Shown here: positions 1-12,580 of the stretch, piece after piece
Position numbering within the stretch: position 1 is the first letter of the stretch
How the letters are laid out: each line of letters starts with the position of its first letter
Assembly (NCBI GenBank): GCA_947652605.1
Contig: OX393577.1
Span: 31,685,466 to 31,749,465, forward strand
DNA from: Elmis aenea
Taxonomy: Eukaryota; Arthropoda; Insecta; Coleoptera; Elmidae
Direction of reading: 5' to 3'
DNA length: 64,000 bases
Notes under the pieces: generated by a model
What the model saw: only the letters and a program-made list of their open reading frames with translations
Told to the model about the DNA's origin: nothing
Database searches by the model: none
Made by a program: the position numbers and the translations under genes

Positions 1-793
1 ATTTACATAATTAAATAGCATTTATTTTTCTGAATCCATTGAGATATCACACATGGTATTTTACTTCTACATTAATTGTCAAATTTGAAAAAAAAAACAG
101 TTTTAACAATAACAACTATAAATCAGGTAGGTCGGTCATTTTAGTTTATGTTGTTTCCATGACTACCAATCAACAAACTAAAAGTCTGTTACTTGTCACA
201 TTAATAAATTCGTAAAAATGAACTTTAATTTTTTATTCATTGAATAGGAACTCTACACTGTCAAGTCAACGATATGCAGAAACATATCCAGATAGAAGAC
301 AACCCTCGCACACATATTTTTGTTCGTTGGACAGAAACATAGGGAAATATGAGGCTTTTGCCAAAATTAGAGAAAAAAATGGCAGAAAGGTTTCAGATAA
401 CAATTAAAAAAAAACATTTTTATTAGAAACATATCCGGAAAAAACACTATTTTTCTATGTTAAACAGAAACTTAAGTAAATTTGTATAAAGCATGTGATA
501 AAGTATAACAAAACTTAAAAGAACGGTATAAAAAATTCGGAGCATATCGCGTTTTTCGTCATTATTAAAGTTAATATTTACGAATTTATTAATGTGACAA
601 GTAATAGACTTTCAAAACTTTGTTGATTGGTTGTCATGGAAACAACATAAACTACAATGACCGGCCTACCTGATTTATAGTTGTTATTGTTAAAAACGTT
701 TTTTTTCAAATTTGACAATTAATGTAGAAGTAAAATACCATATGTGATATCTCAATGGATTCAGAAAAATAAATGCTATTTGATTATGTAAAT
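1..793. repeat. Foldback repeat at window start
   Basis: The first ~236 bases recur inverted at about 547-793 with only scattered mismatches; both arms carry TTTTTCTGAATCCATT and GTGACAAGTAA-type blocks in opposite orientation. The ~310-bp spacer has no coding potential. The left arm may begin before the window. It directly adjoins the TA-CAGGG element end at 781-1140, and the two may be one composite insertion into the gypsy pol gene. Confidence 0.75.
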
Positions 794-1140
794 AGCAAAA
801 ATTGTGCCCATAAGAAAAAACAAAGTTGGTTGTTATAAAATAAAAACGAATCGATCTAGCAAAAATTTGTGACCACCATTCGATTCGGCTTGAACAGTTG
901 CTTGGGCAATGTCTTTACACATTTAAAATATTTCAAATTCCAAAGAAGTTATAGACGATTTTCAAAAATCGCATTTTCCAGTTTTTCCTAATTTTCTCGG
1001 TTACCGTTTGAGATATTTCCAATTTCTCTTTGGACTATCAATGAGCATCAAATTTAGCAACTTTGCCAAATTTAAACCTATACTCTAGCTATTATAATAA
1101 GCGAGATCCCCATGGTGGGCCTCGAATTTGAATAACCCTG
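781..1140 (-). repeat. TA-CAGGG family end inserted in gypsy pol
   Basis: Read on the - strand this begins CAGGGTTATTCAAATTCG directly after a TA. It has the internal GGGGATCTCGCTTAT block about 30 bp further in. The same sequence recurs at 41647-42080 and about 45260-45650, both inside Mutator-like elements. It interrupts the reverse-transcriptase frame of the neighbouring LTR element exactly at the TA. The rest of pol is therefore expected to lie beyond the window start. Confidence 0.7.
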
Positions 1141-2008
1141 TATATGGAAGAGGATACGCATCACGTTCAGTGACTTTGTTTACTTTGCGATAATCAACAC
1201 AGAACCTATAAGTACTATCTTTCTTTTTGACAAGCACAATGGGTGACGCCCACGGTGACTGTGATGGTTCGATAACACCTTGCTCCAGCATGGCGTTCAT
1301 TTCAGCATCCACAAACTTTTGTAGTGCTGGGGAGATAGGGTAGTAACGCTGTTTGATGGGTTCAGCGGTAGTACGAATTTCGTGTTCAACAAGGTTCGTG
1401 CCTCCTAAAGTCGGTTTCATAACAGAAAAGATATCCCTAAGCAACGAAGAAAGAAGAGACATCTGCCTTGAGTCCAAGTGACTATGGTCAGTAATGGAAG
1501 CAATTTCTAGCTCTTTCCTATCACTAAACGTCCATCCTCCATTACGGATATTGGGAATGATTCCCAACTTTTTCCAAAAGTCAACTCCTAAGATAAGAGA
1601 ATGAGGTAGCGAAGGTATAACTAGAATTTCTGTCAGGACAACGCGTTTCTCTACTACTACAGGAACGCAAAGTAATCCCAAAACGGAACAGGATACGCCA
1701 TTAGCGACAGTACACTCAGGAATAGAAGAAGGCAACAAAGTTAAATCAAAAGACTTGAGTACGTCCCAACCGGAACGACCAAGTATAGTACGGGAAGCAC
1801 CAGAGTCTAATAAACCTAGAAAAGTTTTCCCAAAAATCTCTACAGATAAATATGGGCGTTCGTCACCCTCAGAAGAAGCTAAAAGAAAATCTAAAGCGAA
1901 TTTAGATCGAATGTCTAAGTCAGAAAATGAATCCGAGATTGCAGTACTAGAAGAGAAAGGTGAGTCAGTCACTCGGGTCGACGACTCACAAGTTAGTTTT
2001 CCGAAGGC
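1141..2008 (-). pseudogene. Gypsy pol fragment: protease and N-terminal RT
   Basis: The frame encodes a retropepsin-like protease with the active-site triad Asp-Ser-Gly in [12 protein letters not shown]. It then enters the RT fingers region, with [14 protein letters not shown] and [11 protein letters not shown], both hallmarks of Ty3/gypsy enzymes. It is open from about 2008, overlapping the end of gag by ~16 nt in the -1 frame relative to gag. This suggests gag-pol expression by frameshifting rather than from its own ATG. The RT motif continues to YPLPY and is then broken by the TA-CAGGG insertion; the ~20 residues after the break (to a stop at 1085) come from that repeat. The palm with the catalytic aspartates, RNase H and integrase are missing, so this copy cannot make a working polymerase. 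Confidence 0.85.
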
Positions 2009-3387
2009 TTATTATTGTTACATTTCGGACAAGTCCGAGTAGTGTGGTTCGGTTGCCCACACTTATAACAGTGACGTTTCTGGGGTTGGGGACAAGAAGG
2101 AGAAACATGACCGGTTTTCCCACAATTCCAGCACGTCATGGAAGCGAAAGGTTTAGAAGAAGAAACAGGAACAGTCCTAGAACATACCGCAGTCGAGGTA
2201 GAAACAGACGCGACAGGTTTAGTACGTTCAAGAGAAGAGGGAACATCAACTTTGTCGATACGTTGGCGAGAAGTTCGTTGCGTACACGCTAAGTCAGGTT
2301 CCAGCAAAGGTTCGGGTCCAGATCGAGGTTCAAAACGTCGATTCCGAATCTCTGCATCCTCTAACGTGCGTAACAAGGAAATGAGTTTAGTAAAAGTAGT
2401 TGGTTGTTGAAAAAGTAAGCTTTGCGAATATTTAGGACGTAGATTACCGATAATACGATGAAGTTGTTCAGACTCAGAAGGAATGAAGGTCAATCTGCGA
2501 AATAAATTACGCATCGCAGCGACAAATAAGGTTGGGCGTTCGGAAGATCCTTGTAAGCGATTGTAGATTTCCTGTCTCAATCTCTCGTCATAATCTGATG
2601 GTAAAAATGCTTGACGAAGATTAATGACTAGAGAAGTCCAATCGCGGATATCCTCACGCACCGAACGATACCATAGAAGAGCATCGCCTTCAAACAGGTC
2701 GATAGCCGAAAAAAATAATTGAGAGGTAGTAACATTACGCGCTATTCTTAGTTCTTCAACACGTTCCAAGAAAGAGCTAACGGAAGCATCGCTTCGTCCA
2801 CTAAACGTAATGCCCCATTTCGAGACCGGAACAAAGTGTGTAGAAAATACTTGAGGAGTAGGAGGAGGAACTAGAATATCGCCTTCGTCAGATGAGTCAT
2901 CTGACGCATGTGTCACCGCATTACGAAGCGGAGTACTTGTGGTTGGTGGAACAGTCTGATCGCGTAACGCGCGTTTGTAAGCGTTTTCGAAATCTGATTT
3001 AAGCTCAAGCGCACGCAGTCGAAGCGCATTAAGTTGACTTTTCATCTCGCCGGTAGTCGGGTTAGCGAGTTCAAGGCGTCGATCAGTATGTTTCATCAGC
3101 GCCGATGTTCGGCGGAAGCACGCAGCTTTCGTATCACCTTCAAAAGTTTGAAGTGCCGATTCTAATTCAATTAAATTTCTAGTAATAGCTACCTTATCGT
3201 CGTTAAACTCAACCGTATAGGCAACTTGCGATAGCGATTTTTCTGAATCTAATTTAAGCACGCCACGAACTGACTTTCTCATCTCTGCTACTGTAGCGGA
3301 CGGAAAACCACGGCTCGTTAACTCATACGCGAGCTCACCTTGATTCAAAGAGTCAATAAAATCTTTCCAAATGCACAACGGTGCCAT
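1993..3387 (-). CDS. Gypsy Gag polyprotein, intact frame
   Basis: 464 residues from an ATG at 3387. The middle has the retrotransposon gag (capsid-like) signature, including [11 protein letters not shown] and a following W-x-L-x-x-x-L-x-x-x-F pattern ending [13 protein letters not shown]. The C-terminus carries two CCHC zinc knuckles (residues ~419-432 and ~440-453, C-X2-C-X4-H-X4-C). These are expected to bind the element RNA during packaging into particles. The N-terminal third is charged and helix-rich without a recognised domain. The stop at 1993 is followed by pol in the -1 frame. This is a transposon gene, not a host gene. Identification as gag is secure; the exact gypsy lineage is not resolved. 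Confidence 0.9.
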   Translation of the reverse strand: MAPLCIWKDFIDSLNQGELAYELTSRGFPSATVAEMRKSVRGVLKLDSEKSLSQVAYTVEFNDDKVAITRNLIELESALQTFEGDTKAACFRRTSALMKHTDRRLELANPTTGEMKSQLNALRLRALELKSDFENAYKRALRDQTVPPTTSTPLRNAVTHASDDSSDEGDILVPPPTPQVFSTHFVPVSKWGITFSGRSDASVSSFLERVEELRIARNVTTSQLFFSAIDLFEGDALLWYRSVREDIRDWTSLVINLRQAFLPSDYDERLRQEIYNRLQGSSERPTLFVAAMRNLFRRLTFIPSESEQLHRIIGNLRPKYSQSLLFQQPTTFTKLISLLRTLEDAEIRNRRFEPRSGPEPLLEPDLACTQRTSRQRIDKVDVPSSLERTKPVASVSTSTAVCSRTVPVSSSKPFASMTCWNCGKTGHVSPSCPQPQKRHCYKCGQPNHTTRTCPKCNNNKPSEN

Positions 3388-3964
3388 TGTATCTAGTCAA
3401 GATCAGTAAAGTATAACAAGTAATTAACTTTCCTTCGAGAAGGAAGAAAACAACCCAAAAAGAAAGAAAAAGCAACTAAATAGCCTAAAAGAAAAATTAT
3501 TTGGACTAAATTTTTGACCGAAACTGTACCTACGTATCAAGTCTGGTCGCAAAAGACTTCCAAAAACCTAAAAAGCGATAAAAAAAAATTTGGACAAAAA
3601 TTTTTACTGGCTCTGTATATAGAAAATGTGCTAAATTGCATAGAACCACCTAAGGAATCTATAGAACCAATAAAAAAAAGTACAAAATTGTTGTTCCACC
3701 CTGTATATCAGGAATCCCGAAAACCAGGTAGTAACAACGAAAACGTCCAGCAGAGAAGTCAAAACCTAAAGAATCGTAACGAAGCTAGGATAAATGTATG
3801 CATATAGGATTAGGAACGCCTAGATATATGCAACACACGTAGCAAGATATAAAATTCTAGAAAAATACCAACAGAAAAATTTTCAAAATAAAGGCAATTA
3901 TCAAACAAGTCCCTAAACGAGTAAAGTACAGTTACACAAGGCCACTAACGTTGGGCGTCAATTT
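3388..3964 (-). other. Gypsy leader with probable primer-binding site
   Basis: This is untranslated sequence between the LTR and gag. Immediately inside the LTR boundary the - strand reads TTGACGCCCAACGTTAG, which resembles the primer-binding sites of other retroelements (GCGCCCAACGT type). The tRNA primer is not assigned. No long open frame on the - strand belongs here. Confidence 0.55.
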
Positions 3965-5365
3965 TGTTACATGAATATCGGCCACTTAATAAAGAAAGCC
4001 TATACTCGTACAACAAGAACGGTGAATCGGACTCGCGGCTAGTTCAGACGAGAAGGGGTAGGTCCAACTTAGAAACAAACTTGTAGATATCAATAAGGGC
4101 GCCACACTATTTATTCTATAAGGTTTCAAATAGCGAAAAACCTAGTAAATGAAATAAAAGAATTTGTAGACGGGAATGATATATGCCTTTAATAATAAAT
4201 AAAACAGTTTGAAATTAAAAATAAAACAAAAAATATGCTTGACGATAACAACTCCTGGTCTCAACAGGCTTGAAAGGCTAATAAAACCATTCGCTAAAAT
4301 TAAACGAAAAGAAAGTACATATACTACGAAATAAGGTTGGTTCTGTTCCTGTGTTTGCAAGTACCTATTTACAATACACAAATAAATATATAAAAGAATA
4401 ATAATTCAGTTTCAATGAAAATACAATCCGCTTAAGTGGAAGAGCTCTCCTACCTATCAAAAGTTGCGGCACTAAAATCACCGAACGATAACATAACCAA
4501 AAATACTTTGCAAACGGAGTACGGTCCCTAACTTATTAATCGTAAGGTACGACTAAAAGAAATTATGGTGACGACAAAGCCACTCAAGGGTTGTTGAGAA
4601 CGTAGGATAATAACAGATTAATTTGAATGTTACTAAGTAACACTAACAAAAGTACAGTTACTAATTAAATGTAGGAAAAAAAGACAGTGAACTAACAGTA
4701 GTAACGAGCTGAAGGCTCTACAATAGTTAACAGAAATAATAAAAATATTAAGAACGTAGCTAACAGTCGGGGCTTAAATAGATATTCTTAGCTTTCGCTG
4801 AGCCGCCGAAGGCACGTTGAAGGAGAAGAGATGTTGTCGGAAATGCTGTCCGTAGTTTAGCGGTAGTACATCGACATAACACTTGACAGTAGTAGTAAGT
4901 CCAAAGCTTAACCAAGCTAACAGCTGGGGGCCAAGATAACTGGACCGGAGCTGACACAAAACGAAACTTAAGACCAAACTTAAGAACAAAGCTTAAAGCC
5001 CAAAACGTACGACTAAGCTTGAGACCAAACTTAACGACAAAGCTGTACGACCAAGCTTAAATACAAAGCTTAAAGACACCTGTCTCAGCGTCAATAAATC
5101 ATCCAATGGTTATATTGGCAGGAACAGATTCGCACTATGGCGTGACTTAACAAGTCGGCACCCACCGATATTAAACTCAGATTTTCATGGATTCTTTATA
5201 ACACAATAAGCAGATGTCTACAGACCATCAAAGCAAGTGACGTTAAAAACCGGAAGTAATATAATTTGACATGCGTGGAAAAAGACTGGTCACTGGAGCT
5301 ACTAAAATAAGCTGAAACTACTACTCATGGGACCTAACTCCCAATCGGACAATGTTACCGTAACA
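3965..5365 (-). repeat. 5' LTR of the gypsy element
   Basis: The boundaries are inferred from a short perfect inverted pair: on the - strand the segment starts TGTTAC at 5365 and ends GTAACA at 3965, next to the primer-site-like sequence. At about 1.4 kb this is long for an LTR. No second LTR is present in the window to confirm it, so the outer boundary is provisional. Confidence 0.55.
4955..5078. repeat. Degenerate AAGCTTA tandem array inside the LTR
   Basis: About eight imperfect copies of a 13-17 bp unit alternate between ACAAAGCTTAA- and ACCAAACTTAAGA-like forms. The position, in the upstream part of the LTR, is where enhancer repeats of LTR retrotransposons often sit. A regulatory role is inference. 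Confidence 0.6.
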
Positions 5366-5384
5366 ACTTTTAATGCTTTATAGC

Positions 5385-6299
5385 AGCGATTCTTAACCGG
5401 GGGGCAATCAATTTATGCGGGTCACGGCACCCTTAATAAACAAACTAAATTTTGTTTCAAAAAAATTTTGAGGTTATAAAAATTAACCAAAATAGTGCAG
5501 TTGTATCCAAAATCGCTTCCTCTTCCCAAAAATGTAAAAATATACAGGGTGTTCCATTTAAAATAACAAAGTTGGGGTCATTTCCGGCGAAACCGGAAGT
5601 GAAACAAATGTGTGCAACGGCTCAAAAAGCCAGGTTTTTTGCACATATCATATGTCTAAAATTTCATTTATCTAAAATCAAAACTAAAGAAAAAAACGGG
5701 GGTGTACCACACTTCATTTACACCCAGTATAGTAGTAATAGAATGACGCCTATAAAATTTAATGAAATCGTCGTATAAACTTTATTTCATCAAGTTTTGT
5801 AGGCGTCATACTGGACTGATGCCATACATTGTATGGCATACAATTAGCCATGATAACCTGATGCCATAAAAATACGTTCTAAACCGATTTATATCACATA
5901 CTATAGAAAAAATTTAAAAAACCACCAAAACTACTAAAATAGCGAAAAAAATCTACCCAAATTGCAAGAAAATTTAAAAAATGCCTAGTTTTATGATCGT
6001 TGCGAATATTTTTGCAGTAATTGTTGTTATTGTTGCTGTCAATGATATACAGTGTCATTTTAAAAGTCAACAACAAATGGAAAAGTTTTTTATTATCAAA
6101 AAATCAATAAAAGTTCAATAAATAGTCATATGACACTAAATTTTAGCGATTAAAAAAATATTCGTCGAGTTAACAGTAGTGCCCTTATTTAAAAAAATCA
6201 TAAAAAAGTTGGTTAGAAATAAAAATATTACTTAATGAGAAATTTGACGTCAAAATTTTAACTTCAATTTTGAAAAAAGAGGAGTTGGGTATTAGATAT
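5385..6299. other. Repeat-derived tract with isolated element ends
   Basis: At 5385 there is a hAT-like terminus (CAGCGATTCTTAACCGG). At about 5545 there is a TA-CAGGGTGTTCC end followed by an AACCGGAAGTG block that also occurs near 23780. No partner ends could be placed, and no host gene is visible. Confidence 0.4.
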
Positions 6300-6705
6300 C
6301 GAAAAATGTACCTACTGGTTATTAGGAAGAAACTCAGCCCTGTCAGTACATAAAAAACTTCTACTATACAAGCAGATATTGAAACCAGTGTGGACGTGTG
6401 GCATACAGCTCTGGGGTTGTACCAAAAAATAGCAACATTAAAGTAATAAAAACTTTTTTAAATAAAGTACTAAGGAACATCGCAGATGCACCCTGGTTTC
6501 CTTAGTACTTTATTTTACCCTGGTACATTAGAAACGACAATCTCCACCTTGGAGTGAAATTTGTGGACAGCGAAATCCAGAAATTTTCCAAAAGTCACGA
6601 AGGAAGACTACTACTGCAACACATGAATATTGAGGCTCTCCAGCTTCTCGATAACACAAATATAGTAAGGAGACTCAAGATGAAAAAATTGTCTAAGCTG
6701 GTGTA
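6300..6705 (+). pseudogene. Non-LTR retrotransposon RT remnant (Jockey-like)
   Basis: Forward translation gives broken pieces resembling the RT C-terminus of Jockey-group LINEs: KKLLLYKQILKPVWTCGIQL and then matches to the following NIADAPWF-like and LLQHMNIEALQLLD-like stretches, in shifting frames. Stops and frameshifts are numerous. Around 6465-6515 a short inverted duplication (AATAAAGTACTAAGGAA and its reverse complement) breaks the frame. The catalytic core and 5' half are absent. It is a dead, 5'-truncated copy. Confidence 0.65.
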
Positions 6706-6924
6706 ATGTAACCCTATAAGTGCTTAAAAAAGTGTTTAAAAATAGCAGTCAGTGCTTGTGTTAGTGCCCAAAAATAGAGTGCCTAATGTTAAAACAGATA
6801 AAAGAAATCAATGAGTGACTCTTAAATCCTAACTTTTTGTAGTATACTAGGAATAGACCTCAGCTATTTATTACTCTAAGACTAGATCGTAACATAATTT
6901 AAGTAAAAAAAATAAATTAAGTAA

Positions 6925-7149
6925 TCATAACACTCAAACAGTCTGCAACAAATGAAAGTTTTTTATTATCGATATCTCCAAAAATTGTATTCCTAAAATC
7001 GCTAGAATCTAGTGTAACACTATTATCAGGTTTAAAAAAATTGGTTTTAGGTTTTAGGCCAAGAAAAACTTTTTATTAGGAATAAAATTTTCGCAGAAAT
7101 CTCTAATACAAAACTTTTTCATTTGTTGCAGACTTTTTGAATGACGCCG
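6925..7149. repeat. Short TIR element, CAGCGTCATTCAAAAAGTC family
   Basis: The right end, inverted, reads CGGCGTCATTCAAAAAGTC followed by TGCAACAAATG. A degraded matching end lies at about 6925. The same family is seen intact at 10705-10874. It is non-coding and probably mobilised at TA sites. Confidence 0.6.
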
Positions 7150-7470
7150 TAAACTTACGAGTTAGAAAAATACAAACGATCAGTTTTTTTCTAAATATGT
7201 TTTGCTAAGCCACAACTCGACATATTGTTTTTTGCATTAGATACCAATAATTTAAAACGTTATAAAGTTATGATGTGATTTAAAAAAAGATATGTTGTTT
7301 CTACTTAAAATCAGTTGTATTTTTATTTACATGGCGAAATATTGTTAATTGGGGTTGTTCTTTAAAACACTTCAGCACAAAATTTCGTAACTTTGCCTCC
7401 ATTTGACTCACTTCGTAGGTCCTAGTATAAGCGAGATCTCCATATTGAGCCTCGAATTTGAAACGCCCTG
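7150..7470 (-). repeat. Single TA-CAGGG family end
   Basis: On the - strand it begins CAGGGCGTTTCAAATTCGAG after a TA. The conserved GGAGATCTCGCTTATA block lies about 30 bp in. No partner end was identified. Confidence 0.5.
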
Positions 7471-8798
7471 TATGTACATATGTCTTTAAATTTCTCGTTG
7501 CTGTTTAAACAAAAATTTATCAAACCTTTTATCAGTAAAAAGTATTAGATATATGATATATACCTACTGTACTACTACTGTACTACTGATGTTTAAAATT
7601 ATTAAAAATTAAAAGTAAATTTACTTTGTATTAAAAAAACAATTAAAAAATTGTATGCTATGAATATAAATAATATAATAATTCCGCATCTTGGCTTGAT
7701 AAGTAGGTTTTAAGCAAATTTTCTGGAAAAAAGCTTTACTATACATTTTAAATTTAATAAGCTTTTAACAGGATTTTATTTTCTGCATTTATATAGGGTT
7801 AAACGTTTTGATTTTTGTATCGTTTTTGATATTCACTTTTATTTGTGTACCAAGTTGATGTCATTTACAATGCTATTATGTCACGTACGTAAATACACCA
7901 TTTCGACTCAGATCACGTTCTGCACAAAGAGTCTTATCTCATTTTCTCTTATTAGTCTTTCCTTTCGAGACACTTAAGTGTAGTTTTTCTTACAACAAAA
8001 CGCGTATCGATTTAATCACGAGTAAACTTTTGCAAACCGTACAGTGCAAATCAACTAACATAAAGAGAAACATTTCTATAATCGCGTAGAGAAACAAAGC
8101 CGTTGTTGGAGAAATTAGCGTAATTTATTTGTTTCACATAAAACACGATTTATATTTCAACACGTTTTATTCTAATAATCCGTGATATATTTAAGATTTT
8201 ATTTAGTCACTAGTAAGTTTGTTTACAAAACGAACTTTAATCTTAAATTACTGAGGTGGTCGCCAACGGTTTCTTTTAAATTAGGCTCGTTAATGCAGTA
8301 CAGTGTTATTCACAAAAACTTAAAAATGCAAAATGTTTTTGTAGCAATAAACTGTAACAGTTATGTTCTTAGGCTACAATTATTTCTGTGTTCATTAAGT
8401 TGTGATTTGAAGAGCATTGCCTGACATAGAATGCTGTATTCTTTCGTTTAATGGTTTAATCCGTAAAATTAAACTTTTATGTAAACGTAAATAATATAAA
8501 TTTTAAAACTAGTAGTACTTTTGAATGAAATTCCATCTACAGATTTTGTTAGGGAAGCGGAATGCCAACAAATTTTGGATGTACGATTACAAACGAAAAA
8601 GAAGCAACTGTATAACCGTCGTTACTTCTATTTAAAAAAAAAAACAACAATATCTAGATCTAGAAAATGTTGAATTATTAAACTACGACTAATCAAAAGT
8701 GAATAAAAAGCAATCTTTTATTACGATTCTAAGCTGTAATACAACATCCAAGGACAAATGTAAATTACCCTACATATTACGTAAATAAAATAATTGAA
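7471..8798. other. AT-rich tract, nothing recognised
   Basis: This is low-complexity AT-rich DNA. Short open frames such as 8182-8424 have no recognisable domain or codon structure and are probably chance. Confidence 0.4.
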
Positions 8799-9623
8799 CA
8801 CGGTGGTCCAAATTCTATGGTATCTCGCTTAATATTTAGGATAGAGAAATGGTTTAAATTACCAAAAATGTGCAGTATTTTGAGACAAACTCAGAACCGG
8901 TTTCAAAAAAAATCCATCATTTTCGGTTTTTGAATTATCAGTAAAAATGTGTTTTTTTTGTCATATTAATAAAGTGTCACATTTACGTTATTTTTGTAAA
9001 TATTAAAAAAAAATTATGAAGATTATTTTTATGTAAAACGATTATACTAAAAAAAAATTACGCTCGCCGTTAAAAAGTTATGACACAAACTTACCTTTCT
9101 ATAAATGGAAGCTATAATTGGATATGGCCTATTTAAATTCCTTATTTTTTTCTCATTCCAATTATACAAGGGTTGATGAAGTTATTTTCAATAATACGCA
9201 AGTTACGAAGGTTTTTAGTCTGTTTTTTTAACATAGTAGGCTGTGAAAACAAAATAAAAACAAGGTATTAAACCTTTTAAAACTAATTTGGTACAAGTTA
9301 CAAAAAAAATTTAATTTGTTGGCGAGGTAAAAAACACAAGATAAACCACAATATAGTCGGAATCAGCAGTTATGAAGTACATTTTATTTTAGGATAATCG
9401 AATTTAACAAAAAAATATTCTTCATAAATATTTTCGGAGAAATGGCACATTATTAATGACAAAAACACTTTTTTTCAATAACTCAAAAATCGGAAATGAT
9501 AGAATATTTTTGAAAACGGTTCTTTGCCTCAAAAAACTGCACATTTTTGGTAATTTAACAGTTTTTCTATCTTGAATATTAAGCGAGATACTCATGTAAT
9601 CCCATCAAATTTGGACCACCCTG
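8799..9623. mobile_element. TA-CAGGG foldback element (GGTGGTCCAAATTC type)
   Basis: This 825-bp palindromic repeat has a left end (CACGGTGGTCCAAATTC, one base off the consensus) matched by the inverted right end GGACCACCCTG followed by TA. The arms share CTCGCTTAATATT, AAAATGTGCAG and the following stretches in inverted orientation for more than 150 bp. It is the same family as 41059-43539. No protein is encoded, so mobility would depend on a transposase elsewhere. Confidence 0.8.
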
Positions 9624-10377
9624 TACACATTTTAATGTATCAATACGATATTTTTAATAATAATTTAGGATAAAATAACAAGACAACAAAACCAAAAAAT
9701 ATGGGTTTAGCTATCACAGAAACAGACGAAACAATGTGTTTAACTTCATAAAAGTGTAATTTTTATCGAAATTTTTTATTGGTATTGCAAATTATTGAAT
9801 TTAAAAATCTAAAGAAAATCTTCGTAATGGAAAATTATTTGTCAAGTACAAACTACAGTGTCGATGTTTGTTTTTTTAAATCTTAAAACACACTCTTTGC
9901 GGGAATATCGTTCATTTGTGTAATAAAACAATGCAAATTTATTTGAAGTGTTATACAGTCAAACAAATGTAAAAACTTCTTCACTTTTTTAAATTAAAGC
10001 TACAGGTCGAAATCCAATAAATCTAGATATTTAATTTTAATATAGGGTTATACTTGAATACAACACAAACTTTTGTAGGTTACGAATATTTTAAGAAGAT
10101 AATTCTAGAAATATCAAATTTCGTAACAAAAATTCTGCTTACCTTCAAGTATGTCAGGACATCGCATCTTCACATCATGTGGTTTATTGAAATAACTAAA
10201 TTTTTGGTACGCCAATTCTTTTCACATTGATTTAAGATGCACCATTCTTACTTTCTAAATTAATATGTTTTTATGTTAATACTTTGCCAGAAAATCTCTA
10301 AAATGTATTTGACATTTAAAACAACTGTAAATAACATAGAATAAACAATTTTTATGAAGCAATAAGTTACTTCATGT
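9624..10377. other. AT-rich tract, nothing recognised
   Basis: No gene, terminal repeat or tandem array could be supported here. Confidence 0.35.
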
Positions 10378-11040
10378 CAGGGTTGGCCTGATTTAAATCA
10401 ATAAAACGATTTAAATCATAATTGAAATCAGCTGATTTTTTAAAAACTAAAATCATAATCTATATCAAACTTTATTTATTTTCACGATTTAACGTCACAC
10501 GTCACATATAAATTAAATACACGTTTTACTTCCACCCGCTTAAACAACCGCTAGTAAAATACGCCGGAAAAATTGCCTTTTGGCTTCTTATAGATCGGGG
10601 AGAAATAAATTCGCTACAGATTTTTTTTTTGTTAGAGACACATTCTGATAAATTTACTTTGTAAAATTTCACAATAATTATTAATTTTAGGATCTAAAGA
10701 TCTACAGCGTCATTCAAAAAGTCTGCAATAATTGGGGAAAAAAATTATTATTGATTTCTCAGAAAATTTTATTGACCTAAAACTAATTTTAAGATGATAT
10801 CAAGAATAAAAGTTTCTGAGATATTTTTCAAAAAAAAACTTTTTCGTTTGTTGCATACTTTTTGAATGACGCTGTATTAGAAGATATAATGTAGTGTGAA
10901 AAATAAATAAATAAGTTGTAAAAAGGGAAAAGTATCAGCTTTCTTATAAAAAATCAGAAATTCGTGATTTTTTTGATTTTTTAAATATAAATCAATGCTT
11001 TTTGATTTTTTTGATAAAAATCAAATTTTGCCCAACCCTG
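10378..11040. mobile_element. hAT-like non-autonomous element
   Basis: The termini CAGGGTTGGCC and (inverted) CAGGGTTGGGC are flanked by CTTCATGT and CTTCATTT, an 8-bp target duplication with one mismatch, as expected for hAT elements. The interior is dominated by AAATCA/TGATTT-like repeats. A separate TA-flanked MITE is nested at 10705-10874. Confidence 0.8.
10705..10874. mobile_element. TA-flanked MITE nested in a hAT element
   Basis: 170 bp with terminal inverted repeats CAGCGTCATTCAAAAAGT of about 30 bp, flanked on both sides by TA. This suggests a Tc1/mariner-type target. It is related to 6925-7149 and non-coding. Confidence 0.75.
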
Positions 11041-12580
11041 CTTCATTTACAACCAAAATAAGAAAACCTGAGTAAAATAAAAAGACAGTTTTTCACCCTA
11101 TGCAGTTTTGCAAATTCAGAATCATCAATTCAACACCACTCCTTGGTTTTATTTGTATGTTAAACTAGTAAACATTAAAACAGACCGTTTTAAGCGAATT
11201 GAATTCGTTATTTTAAGTTGCAGTTACGTATTATCATCACATTCATGAGAAAGTCGGAGATGAGACTTTCTTAACCCAGTATCAACATTATGATGTTCCA
11301 ATACTGTTTCCGCATTACAGCTATCGTCTTAGTTCTAGTCTCGGACAGGGATACACCTAATAATGGGAACGATGACACATCAATAACTTTCTGCAAATCG
11401 ATGCAGTTTTACGTAACTATGCACTCGTTTAACTAGAAATACCGTGGGCAATAATTACGTAATAAGTGTTCGCAACTCCGTAACATTAAAAAATGTTAAG
11501 ACTAGTTGTAGGTAGTCCGTGTAATTTGGTAATTTGTGATACAAAATGTTTACAGTTCAAACTTTAAAATACTAATATGATGTCAAGTTAAAATTTTACA
11601 TGTTTGGAAAAGCGTACTAATTATGTCAAAACCAAATTAATTAGTATTGGGCTGAAAATTGTAACTTATTACTATTTTATGTAAAATGGTTAATTTGTTC
11701 AATGCAGTTTAGTGTTAAATAAATTAAATGTCGAACTATATGTGTCTTGGTTTTAAAAAATTAACTTTCACTGTGTAACTATCACTTATTAACAGCTGTT
11801 GCTTTAATATGTTTAATGAACATAATTTTATATTCATTTAGCATATTACATTTTATTTTGAATTTATATTCGTGATCATATGTTGTAAATTCTTTTTGAA
11901 ACTCGGATGTCCTATGACCTCTTAATTTACACCTGAAAGCACATAATATATTATAGATATGCTACTAAAAGCAACAGAATGGTGCATTCCACATACGAAT
12001 CATTTGTGTTAAGCAATTTGTTGCGTTTCGTTGCATATATGTTTCACTGCCATTGTGACTTGCTAAAAGTCGGTCCATCCTAACTCAACAAGTTTCCTAT
12101 TTTTACATTATTTGACTGCAAAGTCTTGTTGATTAAATTTAGAAGACTTACAAATTATTTAAAAGATAATTCACAAAAAGATCGATTTTTTACACAAGAG
12201 ATGCGATAGAAACATTATTTTTAATGAAGGTAATGAAATTATTATGAAAAAATCACTTAAATTATAATTTGGGAAATATTTTTAAGGGATAAAAAAGTTA
12301 ATCTCCAATAACGATTCGCTCTGCTAAGATTATTTTTACACCTTTTTCTACAATTTTATAATAAAATACCTCAATATTGTGTATAATCCGTGATAAACTT
12401 GTTCGTTTGACAGACTATTCGAGAAAACCTGGTTCGCCACTGTGTTGCCTTTTTGAAATTTTACTACACTGTTTTTACTTAAAGATACGAAATAATATCA
12501 ACGTAACACAGCATGTGACAAGGTTATTTGTTATTTTATCTTTTTAAGTCGAAATTGTTGGCGCTATAAAGGTAACTGCT
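11041..12580. other. AT-rich tract, nothing recognised
   Basis: No convincing coding exon, terminal repeat or RNA gene was seen. It could be intergenic or intronic. Confidence 0.35.

Larger units (their letters stand above)
1141..5365 (-). mobile_element. Ty3/gypsy-type LTR retrotransposon, 5' part
   Basis: In - strand order the element has a 5' LTR (5365-3965), a leader with the probable primer-binding site, gag (3387-1993), and pol starting with protease and the first part of reverse transcriptase. A TA-CAGGG repeat inserted at 1140/1141 ends it. The rest of RT, RNase H, integrase and the 3' LTR are not in the window. Gag and the visible part of pol have no internal stops, so the copy may be fairly young, but as seen it is incomplete. 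No envelope-like gene is visible. Confidence 0.85.

Noticed and set aside
3514..3807. 97-codon + strand frame in the gypsy leader
   Set aside because: It lies antisense to the retroelement's untranslated leader, is lysine/asparagine-rich and has no recognisable features.
1141..5365. Endogenous retrovirus with envelope
   Set aside because: Only gag, protease and the start of RT are seen; the 3' part is outside the window, so nothing supports an envelope gene.
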